From: Haloarcula taiwanensis
Lineage (GTDB): Archaea > Halobacteriota > Halobacteria > Halobacteriales > Haloarculaceae
Length of the DNA: 64,000 nt
NCBI GenBank assembly: GCA_002844335.1
Contig: CP019155.1
Span: forward strand, 248,001-312,000
Direction: 5' to 3'
Shown here: piece by piece, positions 26,621-35,268 of the stretch
Layout of the letters: every line of letters begins with the position of its first letter
Position numbering within the stretch: the first letter of the stretch is position 1
Notes under the pieces: generated by a model
The model's database searches: none
Seen by the model: only the letters and a program-made list of their open reading frames with translations
What the model was told of the DNA's origin: nothing
Made by a program: the position numbers and the translations under genes

Positions 26621-27603
26621 CTATGGTGACAGTCGGGAACCGAACGGGGACGACCTTCGACCGGGATGTCATTATTGTCGGGGGCGGTCCGGCGGGGTGT
26701 GCGGCGGGTGTGTTCACGGCCAGAGCGGACCTCGATACGGCAATCTACGACTGTGGCCGGTCGTCGCTCAAGCGCTGTGCCTACCTCGAAAACTACCTCG
26801 GTTTCCCGGCCGGTATTGACATCGACACGCTGTACGACCGCATTCAGGACCATGCTGAGACCGCTGGCTGTACCGTCGTCTCCGAGTTGGTCGAATCGCT
26901 TGACAGAACCGATGAGGGGGAGGGGTTCGTAGTCCAGACGCAGGCGGGGGAGACGGCCACGACTCGTCGTGTCATCGCGGCGACCCGCTACGACGGCGAG
27001 TACATGCGTGGCTTAGACGACGACGCGGCGATGTTCGAGACGTACGAACACGACGGCGAGGAACGCGAAACCTTCGACCGTGAGTATGCCAACGCGGACG
27101 GCACGACACCGGTTCCGGGTCTCTACGTGGCGTCACCGTCCGACGAAGCGGATATGCAGGCGATCATTGCAGCCGGCCGGGGCGCGCGGGTCGCCCGCCG
27201 GGTGATCGCGGATGTGCGAATAGACGACGGCTGGTGGGAGGCTGTCGCTGACGGTGTGGACTGGGTCCGTCGCGAGGCCGAGCTAGACGACGAATGGACT
27301 GATCGAGCGACCTGGGTCGACTATTTCGACGACCGGTACGCCGAGGACGCCCCCGTTGCGCCGGAGTCGGAGCGGTTCCAGCGGGTCCGTGAGGCGGTCA
27401 TCGACGAACGCCGGTCGTCGTATATCACGCCCGACGAAATAGCCGCCCGGACCGAAACAGGGCAGGAAACACTAGCGGGCTACCTTGACCCCGAAGCGGT
27501 CGTTTCGGGGCTCGATCAGACTGCTGTCCTCGATGCGATAGACGACGAAACAATCCGGGACTACCTCGACGCGAGCGACGGACGTGCGGAGGTGAGCGAG
27601 TAA
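26617..27603 (+). CDS. Thioredoxin-reductase-like FAD protein of the siderophore locus
   Basis: A 328-residue flavoprotein starting at GTG. The FAD-binding fingerprint is DVIIVGGGPAGCAAGVFTARA, followed by the TrxR-like ENYLGFPAGI and a late GLYVASPSDEADMQAIIAAGRGARVARRV segment. The NAD(P)H-binding domain normally inserted between these parts is missing, and there is no redox CxxC. About 130 acidic residues of unknown fold follow from near residue 195. It overlaps the permease gene by one base (TAATG), so it belongs to the iron-uptake operon and could reduce or release ferric siderophore after uptake; this role is inferred. Confidence 0.82.
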   Translation: MTMVTVGNRTGTTFDRDVIIVGGGPAGCAAGVFTARADLDTAIYDCGRSSLKRCAYLENYLGFPAGIDIDTLYDRIQDHAETAGCTVVSELVESLDRTDEGEGFVVQTQAGETATTRRVIAATRYDGEYMRGLDDDAAMFETYEHDGEERETFDREYANADGTTPVPGLYVASPSDEADMQAIIAAGRGARVARRVIADVRIDDGWWEAVADGVDWVRREAELDDEWTDRATWVDYFDDRYAEDAPVAPESERFQRVREAVIDERRSSYITPDEIAARTETGQETLAGYLDPEAVVSGLDQTAVLDAIDDETIRDYLDASDGRAEVSE

Positions 27604-28718
27604 TGGCCAGTGAGACACAGGGCGCTACCGATGCGTGGTCGCAAGCCAGATCCTGGCTCGACACCCTCGATGGGTCCCTGTTCGGACTGTGTGTCGCAAG
27701 CATTGCCGTCGCCTTTGGGGCTGGCCTGCTCCAGGTGAGCTTCGGGGCGTATTCGATGACAATCCTTCAGGCGTGGCAGGCCGTGTTCGATCCGAAGGTG
27801 TGGTTCAGTGTTCAGGCGTGGCAGTCGTTTTTCCTCGGTGCCGAGCTCCCCGAACTACCGAAACGGACACTCATCGTCTGGAACATCCGGATGCCGCGGG
27901 TCATCGTCGCGGTGCTTACGGGGATGTGTCTCGCCGTCTCCGGAGCGATATTCCAGGCCGTGACACGAAACGAGCTGGCAAGTCCGTTTGTCCTGGGCGT
28001 GAGCTCCGGAGCGGGGCTCACTGTACTGCTAACCCTCGTTCTGTTCAGTAGTCTCGCCCCGTTCCTCCCGCTGTTTGCCGCGGTCGGTGGTTCCATCGCG
28101 TTCCTGCTTGTGTATATGATCGCGTGGAAGGGCGGAACGAGCCCGGTCAGACTGGTCCTTGCCGGTGTCATCGTCAACATGGTGTTTACCTCCCTCCAGC
28201 GGGGACTGTTCTTCTTCGCCGACGATCTGGGCGTTGTTCAGTCAGCACTGGCATGGATTACCGGCTCGCTTACCGGCGTCGGCTGGGAAGAGTTCCGAAT
28301 CGCTATCATCCCGACGATGGCTGCGACACTACTCGCGCTGGCCGGCGCACGCCAACTGAACCTCCTCCTGCTCGGCGAGGAGACCGCGCGCTCGCTCGGG
28401 ATGAGTGTCGAGCGGGTTCGGTTCCTGCTTTCTGGAGTCGCCATTCTGGCGGCCAGCACGGCGATCTCCGTCGCGGGAATCATCGGGTTCTTCGGCCTCG
28501 TAGTGCCTCACATCGTCCGACTCATCGTCGGGAGCGACTACCGCCGGCTCCTCATCGGTTGCGTGTTCGTTGGGCCGGCGCTGATGGTCGTCGCAGATGT
28601 CGGTGCGCGGCTGGCCCTGAACCCCGCGCAGGTTCCGGTCGGCGTCGTCACCGGCGTCGTCGGCGGCCCGTACTTCCTCTATCTGATGCGGCGACAGGAA
28701 CAGATGGGTGAGATCTAA
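27603..28718 (+). CDS. FecCD-family iron-siderophore permease
   Basis: A 371-residue permease with about ten membrane segments. Signatures of the FecCD/BtuC family include RMPRVIVAVLTGMCLAVSGAIFQAVTRNELASP, GITGSL-like AWITGSLTG, and GIIGFFGLVVPHIVRLIVG near the C-terminus, where the ATPase docks. It is coupled by one-base overlaps to the flavoprotein before it and the ATPase after it. Its partner binding proteins are the two lipoproteins downstream. Confidence 0.93.
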   Translation: MASETQGATDAWSQARSWLDTLDGSLFGLCVASIAVAFGAGLLQVSFGAYSMTILQAWQAVFDPKVWFSVQAWQSFFLGAELPELPKRTLIVWNIRMPRVIVAVLTGMCLAVSGAIFQAVTRNELASPFVLGVSSGAGLTVLLTLVLFSSLAPFLPLFAAVGGSIAFLLVYMIAWKGGTSPVRLVLAGVIVNMVFTSLQRGLFFFADDLGVVQSALAWITGSLTGVGWEEFRIAIIPTMAATLLALAGARQLNLLLLGEETARSLGMSVERVRFLLSGVAILAASTAISVAGIIGFFGLVVPHIVRLIVGSDYRRLLIGCVFVGPALMVVADVGARLALNPAQVPVGVVTGVVGGPYFLYLMRRQEQMGEI

Positions 28719-29650
28719 TGCCACAGAACAACTCGAACTCGGACGGTATCGCCTCGACCAACGACACCGCTGCTGGGCCCCAGTCAGCCCGCCGGGACCG
28801 GCCGCTGGTCGGCGACGATGTGGTGCTTTCGTACTCCAGTGCGGATGACCCGGTCATCGACGGCGAGTCGATTTCCGCTGAACCGGGGGCCGTGACAGCG
28901 CTCGTCGGCCCGAACGGGTCCGGCAAGAGCACGTTGCTGAAAGGGCTCGCAAATCAGCTCCAACCCGACGCCGGATCTGTACTGCTCGACGGACAAGACA
29001 TCCAGACGCTTGAGACCAAAGCGATTGCCCGAAAACTCGGCCTCCTCTCTCAGGAGAGTACGTCGCCGAGCAGCATATCGGTCGAGGATCTGGTGTATCA
29101 CGGTCGCTACCCACACCGCGGGTTCTTCGACAGCGTCACCGAAGAAGACGAGGCTGCTGTCGAGCGGGCGATTGATCTGGCCGGCTGTGGACACATCCGT
29201 GAGCGCGAAGTCGGCAGCCTCAGTGGGGGCCAGAAACAGCTCGCCTGGATCGCAATGGTCCTTGCACAGGACACCGACGTGCTGTTGCTCGATGAGCCGA
29301 CGACGTTTCTCGACCTGCACCACCAGCTTGAGGTGATGGAGATAATCGAAACGCTCCGGGACGAGAGTGACATTACCATCGTTGTCGTCCTGCACGATAT
29401 CGAGCAGGCGGCTCGCCTCGCCGACCGGATGGTCGCACTCAAAGACGGCGAGATTCAGGCACGGGGACGGCCAGAGGATGTCGTCACCGAACAACTACTC
29501 GCGGACGTTTTCGAGATCGAAGCAGAGGTCACGGCCACGCCACACGGCCCACGCGTGAATCCGATCCGTCCCCGCCACGACGGTGACGAACACACTGCTG
29601 GTGACGATTCTGCCGACTCGGACCGTGCTGAGGAAGTCGTTGCCGAATAG
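28718..29650 (+). CDS. Iron-siderophore ABC transporter ATPase
   Basis: A 310-residue FecE/FepC-type ATPase. It has Walker A LVGPNGSGKSTLL, signature LSGGQKQLAWIAMVLAQ, Walker B VLLLDEPTTFLD and the switch histidine in VVVLHDIEQA. The family is usually about 260 residues; here there is a roughly 40-residue Ser/Asp-rich N-terminal extension and an acidic tail of about 25 residues, common in haloarchaeal proteins. It is the third gene of the operon. Confidence 0.93.
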   Translation: MPQNNSNSDGIASTNDTAAGPQSARRDRPLVGDDVVLSYSSADDPVIDGESISAEPGAVTALVGPNGSGKSTLLKGLANQLQPDAGSVLLDGQDIQTLETKAIARKLGLLSQESTSPSSISVEDLVYHGRYPHRGFFDSVTEEDEAAVERAIDLAGCGHIREREVGSLSGGQKQLAWIAMVLAQDTDVLLLDEPTTFLDLHHQLEVMEIIETLRDESDITIVVVLHDIEQAARLADRMVALKDGEIQARGRPEDVVTEQLLADVFEIEAEVTATPHGPRVNPIRPRHDGDEHTAGDDSADSDRAEEVVAE

Positions 29651-29763
29651 AGCTACAGAGACCACCTTGCCACCGCGGTTAGAATGACGGAATCTTGAAA
29701 CGGACGCTAGACGGCGTTTGCTATCGACTGTTCTGGGTCGGCAAATCGGAACAATTATATGTT

Positions 29764-29781
29764 TTTTAGGTCAGCCTAAAA
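29764..29781. promoter_or_regulatory. Iron-box operator TTTTAGG-N4-CCTAAAA with TATA box
   Basis: TTTTAGGTCAGCCTAAAA is a perfect 7-4-7 inverted repeat ending two bases before the ATG at 29784. A TATA-like attatatg lies at about 29754-29761, giving a leaderless start. The repressor site would therefore cover the transcription start. Its core matches the site at 26523, so the two transcripts are probably co-regulated by iron. Confidence 0.8.
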
Positions 29782-29783
29782 TA

Positions 29784-30989
29784 ATGGCTGGCGACGCTAC
29801 AGACGCCGAGACACCGACGCGGAGAGAGTATGTGAAGTACGGGGGAACGGTTCTCACCGCCGGGTTGCTTGCGGGATGTACCAGTGACGCCGAGCAGGGG
29901 GCCACAGAAACGGCGTCCGGAGCGGAGACGGACACCCACACGGTCGACGGTTCGTACTCTGTGTCGATGTCACCGATGGGAGCGGTGACCTTCGACTCGC
30001 CACCGGAGACCGTCTTTACGCGGCTCACACACCACGCCGACATGGCATTCGCGCTGGGGCGTGGGGATACCGTCACGGCAATGCACGCCCCTGAATATTA
30101 TAACGGGCTCTGGAACCAGTTCGTCGACCGACTTCCGGGGGTGTCGCTGGACTGGACCGGACTGTACTCCTCGTGGAAGCCGAGCAAGGAGAAACTGTAC
30201 GAACTGGACAGCGATATCCATCTGGCAGACCCGGCCTGGATCGCCAAACAGGACAACTGGGACCGGGAGGACTTCGAGGAGGTCGCCACCAACGTCTCAC
30301 CATGGTTCGGCAACTCACTGAGCGACCGGCACGCCGAACCCCCGTCCGGGTGGGCTGACTACGAGTACTACACCCTCTGGGAGCAGTTCGAACTCGTGGC
30401 CGAGGCGTTTCAGGAACAGGCCCGCTACGAGGCGCTTGCGGCGATCCACGACGAGATGCGCTCGACTATCGACGCGAATCTGCCGCCCGAGTCGGAGCGG
30501 CCGTCGGCAGTGATGCTCGCCGCGGCTGACCTCGACGAGATCTACGCCTATACGCTTGACAACCCCGGATTCCTGACCGCGCATACCCGCCCATTCGGGG
30601 CACGAGACGCCTTCGAGGGGTCGGTCGAAACGAACTCTGTGGTCGACTTCGAAACCCTACTTGAGGCCGACCCGGATGTAATCTTGCACCTCGGCGGGTT
30701 CGAACCGAGTACGAGCCTTCCGGAGCGACGGGAAGCGTTCAAATCTGACCCGGTCGGGTCGGAGATTACGGCCGTACAGAACGACCGGATTTACCCACAG
30801 GGGGCGAGATATCAGGGCCCGATACTGCACCTCTTCCAGCTGGAGATGACGGCTAAGCAACTGTATCCCGAGCAGTTCGGCGAGTGGCCGACCTACACTT
30901 CGGGGCCGTACCCTGAGATTCCGCCCGAGGAACAGCTGTTCGACCGCCAGCGGGTCGCAGACATCATCAACGGAGCATTTGAAGCATGA
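29784..30989 (+). CDS. Iron-siderophore substrate-binding lipoprotein 1
   Basis: A 401-residue periplasmic-binding-fold protein of the FepB/FhuD/BtuF class. The N-terminus has a twin-arginine signal (TRREYVKYGGTVLTAGLLAGC) ending in a lipobox, then a Thr/Ala/Glu-rich linker. The core shows DPDVILHLGGFEPS and VQNDRIYPQGARYQGP, typical of siderophore binders. It has its own iron-box promoter rather than depending on the upstream operon. It overlaps the next, paralogous, binding protein by four bases. Confidence 0.88.
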   Translation: MAGDATDAETPTRREYVKYGGTVLTAGLLAGCTSDAEQGATETASGAETDTHTVDGSYSVSMSPMGAVTFDSPPETVFTRLTHHADMAFALGRGDTVTAMHAPEYYNGLWNQFVDRLPGVSLDWTGLYSSWKPSKEKLYELDSDIHLADPAWIAKQDNWDREDFEEVATNVSPWFGNSLSDRHAEPPSGWADYEYYTLWEQFELVAEAFQEQARYEALAAIHDEMRSTIDANLPPESERPSAVMLAAADLDEIYAYTLDNPGFLTAHTRPFGARDAFEGSVETNSVVDFETLLEADPDVILHLGGFEPSTSLPERREAFKSDPVGSEITAVQNDRIYPQGARYQGPILHLFQLEMTAKQLYPEQFGEWPTYTSGPYPEIPPEEQLFDRQRVADIINGAFEA

Positions 30990-32203
30990 GTGATAACGAC
31001 ACGACAACCGACGCACGAACGCGCAGAGACTATCTGAAATACGGCGGGGCGGTCATCAGTGGTGGGCTGCTCGCCGGCTGTACCGGCGATGCCGACTCAC
31101 AGTCGACGCCGGAATCGACAGACAGTGACGCGTCGACAGTTACTGCAAACCCCGACGCGACGACACCGACTGCAGCGGACTCGTACACGGTGTCGATGGA
31201 GCCGATGGGCGAGGTACAGTTCGACTCGGCTCCTGAGCGGTGGATGGCCTACTTCAGCACCTACGGGGACATGGCTATCGCGCTGGGGCAACTTGAGGGT
31301 CTTGCGGGGCTGATATTCACTGAGAACTGGCCGATGGCGTTCTTCGACGCCATCCCGAACGTCGACGTGACGTTCGATGATATTCCACAACTGATGCGCG
31401 ACGGGAGTATCGGCAAAGAGGCCTTCTACGAGATGGACTCTGATGTCCACCTGTTTGACCCGAACTTCGTCCGGGTGCTTGACGACACCTGGTCCGATTC
31501 GGACTTCACTGAGGTCAGAACCAACATCGGCCCGATCGTCGGGAACAGCATCCGGCGACGGAACGACGACTGGCACGATTACCGGTACTACTCGCTGTAC
31601 GAGGCCTTCGACCGAATCGCCGATGCGTTCCAGGAACGCGAACGCTACGCGGCGTTTGCTGACCTCCACGATTCGCTGCTCACTGAAATCAATAACGGGC
31701 TGCCGCCTGAAAACGAACGGCCAACAGTCGGTCTGCTCTCGATCAACTCCGACTTCGAAGGCGGGTCGTTCTACGCTTATCCCGTCCACGATGGAAACGG
31801 GCACAAGCAGTACCGTGACCTTGGGATGCGCGGTGCGTTCGACGAAGTTATCGACGGGAGCTACGCCGAGTGGGACTACGAGCAACTCCTCGATGTCGAC
31901 CCCGACATCCTCCTGTTCCAGTACGGCTTCTCGCACGTTTCGACCGAGGAGTTCGAGGACCGAATGGCCACGATGCGAGAAGACCCTATTGGTCAGCAAC
32001 TCTCAGCGGTTCAGAATGACCGACTCTACCGCGGTGGGACTTCGTATCAGGGACCAATTATTAATCTGTTTCAGACGGAAGCCGCCGCCAAACAGTTCTA
32101 CCCTGAGACGTTCGGCGAGTGGCACGGCCTCGGTACTACCTCGGACCAGGAGCAACTGTTCGACCGACAGCGAGTGGCAGCCATCATCAACGGCGAAATC
32201 TAA
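30986..32203 (+). CDS. Iron-siderophore substrate-binding lipoprotein 2
   Basis: A 405-residue paralogue of the preceding protein, with a Tat signal (TRRDYLKYGGAVISGGLLAGC) and lipobox. Shared blocks include YSVSM/YTVSMEPMG, DPDILLFQYGF, VQNDRLYRGGTSYQGP and EEQLFDRQRVA near the C-terminus. The ATGA overlap with the first copy implies co-translation. The two copies probably widen the range of ferric siderophores delivered to the single FecCD permease, or form a heterodimer; the sequence does not decide. Confidence 0.86.
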   Translation: MSDNDTTTDARTRRDYLKYGGAVISGGLLAGCTGDADSQSTPESTDSDASTVTANPDATTPTAADSYTVSMEPMGEVQFDSAPERWMAYFSTYGDMAIALGQLEGLAGLIFTENWPMAFFDAIPNVDVTFDDIPQLMRDGSIGKEAFYEMDSDVHLFDPNFVRVLDDTWSDSDFTEVRTNIGPIVGNSIRRRNDDWHDYRYYSLYEAFDRIADAFQERERYAAFADLHDSLLTEINNGLPPENERPTVGLLSINSDFEGGSFYAYPVHDGNGHKQYRDLGMRGAFDEVIDGSYAEWDYEQLLDVDPDILLFQYGFSHVSTEEFEDRMATMREDPIGQQLSAVQNDRLYRGGTSYQGPIINLFQTEAAAKQFYPETFGEWHGLGTTSDQEQLFDRQRVAAIINGEI

Positions 32204-32378
32204 CCGCTCTCCCCCACACTCTTAGAACCGGCTTGCGTAACTGTATTGAGATCGATACCCACATATCTGGATGAATGGTCTACAACTATAGCAATCACTG
32301 CCAGTATATATGGTATATAAGGGTATAACAGTCTGTTTGTCCAGAAAGAATTTATACCACCATGCCATCATCTCACAT

Positions 32379-32516
32379 ATGTTAGTACACGAAGGGAACA
32401 CGCATTCCTACACCACTGGCTCCGACCGATACTGCCGTCATTGCAACGACGTTGCGCTGGCGTATGACCCCTCGGCTGACCGCCCGCGCTGTCGTTCGTG
32501 TGGAAAGCTCGTCTAG
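32379..32516 (+). CDS. Small zinc-ribbon protein
   Basis: A 45-residue protein with two cysteine pairs, CRHC and CRSC, in the pattern of a minimal zinc ribbon. The ATG at 32379 lies 26 bp after a TATA-like tttatacc, so a leaderless transcript is likely and supports this start. Function unknown; it may bind nucleic acid. Confidence 0.65.
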   Translation: MLVHEGNTHSYTTGSDRYCRHCNDVALAYDPSADRPRCRSCGKLV

Positions 32517-32658
32517 CTGGGTCTGTCGATTACGGGGAACTCGCCACAGGAGCACATCGTTTGTGCCGGAGCTTCGGCCGTGTGAGTCGTCTAGAACTAG
32601 CCGTACCGTTTAGCGAATCATCCCGCGGTTCGCATGACTGTCAGTCACCACAGACCGA

Positions 32659-33699
32659 CTACAACTTGACGAGAACCTTGATCGCCTCGCGCTCGTCCAT
32701 CGCCCGATATCCCTCGGGAACACCGTCGAGATCGACTGTTTTCGTGAAGATCGGCGACGGGTCAAGCGTGCCCTGCAACACATCGGCCAGCAGGTCGTCA
32801 GCGTAGGCACGAACCGGTGCGACGCCGCCGTTGAGCCCGATATTATCGCCGAACAGCGAAAACATATCTAGCCCGGAGTCATCGAGCCCGTGCGGGACGC
32901 CGACGTAGCCGACGGTCCCGCCCGGGCGACAGACATCGATGGCAGTCTCCATTGCTGAAGCCGCACCGACACACTCGAGGACGTGGTTTGCCCCGCCGTT
33001 GGTCAGGTCGTCCGCGGCGTCCACGGCCTCTTGGCCGCGTGCGGCGATGGTCTCTGTCGCACCGAACGACTCGGCGAGTTCGAGGCGGTCCTCGTGGTGG
33101 CCCATCGCAATGATGCGTTCTGCACCTAAGCGGCGTGCCGCCAGCACCCCGCACAGTCCAACGGCACCGTCGCCGACAACAATACAGGTGTCGCCTTCCC
33201 TGACACCGGCGCTCACCGCCGCGTGGTGGCCGGTGCCCATAACATCTGTCAGGGGCAGAATCGCTTCCAGCGTGTCCTCGTCGTCGGCGTGACGGTCGGG
33301 AACGCGGACCAGCGTCCCGTCGGCTTCCGGCGCTCGGACGTACTCACCCTGCCCGCCGCCGTTTTCGCCGCCCCACGAATCGCCATTGACACAGGACGTA
33401 TGCAGCCCTTTCCGACAGAACTCACACCGGCCACAGCTGATAACGAACGGGGCGAACACCCGGTCGCCGGGTTCGACAGAGCGCACATCGTCGCCGACCT
33501 CCTCGACGATACCCATCGGTTCGTGGCCGACGCGTGACCCTTCCTCACGGTCGCTCTGGCCGCGATAGAACCACAGGTCGGAGCCACAGACAGCGGTGTG
33601 GGTCACGCGTACAATCGCGTCGGTCGGCGATTCAATCTCTGGTCGGGGGACCTCTTCGACGGTAATCTCACCGGGGCCACGGTAGATGGCTGCGCGCAT
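32659..33699 (-). CDS. Zinc-dependent alcohol dehydrogenase family protein
   Basis: A 346-residue medium-chain dehydrogenase. Catalytic zinc residues are in AVCGSDLWFY and GHEPMG, structural zinc cysteines in CGRCEFCRKGLHTSC, and the nucleotide-binding motif is GDGAVGLCGVLAAR. The start MRAAIYRGPG is typical. The substrate is not predictable; related haloarchaeal enzymes act on alcohols or polyols. It is divergent from the single-domain flavoprotein at 33813 with 113 bp between them. Confidence 0.88.
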   Translation of the reverse strand: MRAAIYRGPGEITVEEVPRPEIESPTDAIVRVTHTAVCGSDLWFYRGQSDREEGSRVGHEPMGIVEEVGDDVRSVEPGDRVFAPFVISCGRCEFCRKGLHTSCVNGDSWGGENGGGQGEYVRAPEADGTLVRVPDRHADDEDTLEAILPLTDVMGTGHHAAVSAGVREGDTCIVVGDGAVGLCGVLAARRLGAERIIAMGHHEDRLELAESFGATETIAARGQEAVDAADDLTNGGANHVLECVGAASAMETAIDVCRPGGTVGYVGVPHGLDDSGLDMFSLFGDNIGLNGGVAPVRAYADDLLADVLQGTLDPSPIFTKTVDLDGVPEGYRAMDEREAIKVLVKL

Positions 33700-33812
33700 G
33701 GGCGTGCTTCGGGTCGGCTGTGCAAAACCGTTCTCATACTGCGCACCAAATCCGACTGGCCGCTTTCATTGGATGAAAACAATTACCAGTGAGCGAATAG
33801 AAATGCAGAAAC

Positions 33813-34391
33813 ATGACAGACATTCTCATTGTCGGCGGCGGCCCCGCCGGCCTGAGTGCGGCACTGTTCGCACAAAAAAACGGACTGGAGACGACGGTCT
33901 TCGACACTGACGGGACGTGGATGCACAAAGCACACCTGTTCAACTATCTCGGGGTCGGGTCCCAAGACGGCTCCGCGTTCATGGAAACCGCCCGGTCACA
34001 GGTCGATAGCTTCGGCGTCGACCGAAAGCAGGGTACAGAGGTGACCGACGTACAGCAAACTGACGCCGGATTCGAGGTCACCACCGAAGATGACACGTAC
34101 CAAGCGGCGTATCTCGTCCTCGCGACGGGGGCCAACCGTGACCTCGCTGCGTCGCTCGGCTGTGACATGACCGACGAGGATACCGTTGACGTGGACGTGA
34201 CGATGGAGACGAGCGTCAACGACGCCTACGCGACGGGGGGTATGGTCCGAGCCGAGGAGTGGCAGGCCGTCATCTCTGCCGGAGACGGCGCGGCCGCAGC
34301 GCTGAATATCCTCACGAAGGAGAAGGGAGAGCACTTCCACGACTTCGATACCCCCGCCGACGCGGACGAGATGTTCGGCCCCGAAGCATAG
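33813..34391 (+). CDS. Single-domain thioredoxin-reductase-like flavoprotein
   Basis: A 192-residue FAD protein with DILIVGGGPAGLSAALFAQ at the N-terminus, FNYLGVGSQDG, and AYATGGMVRAEEWQAVISAGDGAAAALNI near the end. Like the protein at 26617 it lacks the NAD(P)H domain and the CxxC redox pair of true thioredoxin reductases, and is well below their usual 310-330 residues. It may take electrons from a partner or serve as an FAD carrier or sensor. Similar short proteins recur in haloarchaea. Confidence 0.82.
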   Translation: MTDILIVGGGPAGLSAALFAQKNGLETTVFDTDGTWMHKAHLFNYLGVGSQDGSAFMETARSQVDSFGVDRKQGTEVTDVQQTDAGFEVTTEDDTYQAAYLVLATGANRDLAASLGCDMTDEDTVDVDVTMETSVNDAYATGGMVRAEEWQAVISAGDGAAAALNILTKEKGEHFHDFDTPADADEMFGPEA

Positions 34392-34609
34392 GCCTCGAAG
34401 CGAGTTCGGGCAGGCCTATCTCACTACTACCCACCGGACACTGTGTCGCTGGACACTGGCCGGCGAACACAGACTGTATTCGACGATAGGTAACCTCACA
34501 TCTCCTGACTCTAACCAAGTGCGTACTCTACGCTACTGCGACCGATACCAGCCACTACAGTCGGTCTGAGGTTCTGAAGACGACAGCTAGCATTATCCAC
34601 TGATTCACT

Positions 34610-35178
34610 ATGACATCACAGAGCCGTGAAGCTGGTATGAAGGAGGTCGCGTTCACCCTCAGGTTCGCTGCGGGTGCTGATCCAGTGATGGACCTGTTTC
34701 AGGAGTATCCGAGGGTACGACTTCGGAACGCCACGTGTACCGTGACTGAAAACGCCCTCTGGCGTATCAACCATGTTGACGGTCCCGCTGACGCCATCGC
34801 TGCGTTCGATGACGTGTTTCTCGATGCTGAACGCTGTAACGAGTGTCTCGACGGACCCTGCTGTTCTGCGACGCGAGAACACAGGTCCTTGATTGCCGAC
34901 TCGCCAGCAGGACGGTATATACGTATCACGAGCAGGCTGACCGGTGTTGTGCCGTGCCTGCTGTCGTTACCGATTCTATTGGCGATGGTGTCGTATTCGA
35001 GTCGGAACGCACCGGGGGCGCGTACCGATGGCGAGTGCTGTCGCCGGTCGGGACATCGTTTGAGCCGCTGTTCGACCGCCCCGAATCGACACTCCAGACG
35101 GGAATACAGCTCGATGTAGAGCACACAGGAAGTGCTGAACGGTGGCGAGCGAAGCCACAGCCCGTGTTTCCACAGTGA
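34610..35178 (+). pseudogene. Frameshifted bacterio-opsin-activator-like regulator remnant
   Basis: The first reading frame from 34610 gives MKEVAFTLRF...DLFQEYPRVRLRN...NECLDG, typical of the N-terminal domain of haloarchaeal HTH-10 (Bat-like) regulators. The match then moves to another frame near 34850. From there to the stop at 35178 the text reads LLFCDARTQVLDCRLASRTVYTYHEQADRC...GDGVVFESERTGGAYRWRVLSPVG, which is the normal continuation of the same domain. The C-terminal helix-turn-helix is absent. One frameshift plus loss of the DNA-binding end indicates a decayed gene; a sequencing error would explain the shift but not the missing end. Confidence 0.68.
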
Positions 35179-35268
35179 CCGCATCGAGTCCATTGCTGTG
35201 CGTATACAATGTAATAGAACGAAATCAAACACCTGTTACACACGATTCGGCTGTACGCGAGGCTGAAA

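Noticed and set aside
34610-35119. The full 169-codon frame as an intact gene
   Set aside because: After about residue 82 its translation turns basic and serine-rich, while the expected domain continues in another frame, so it was merged into a pseudogene.
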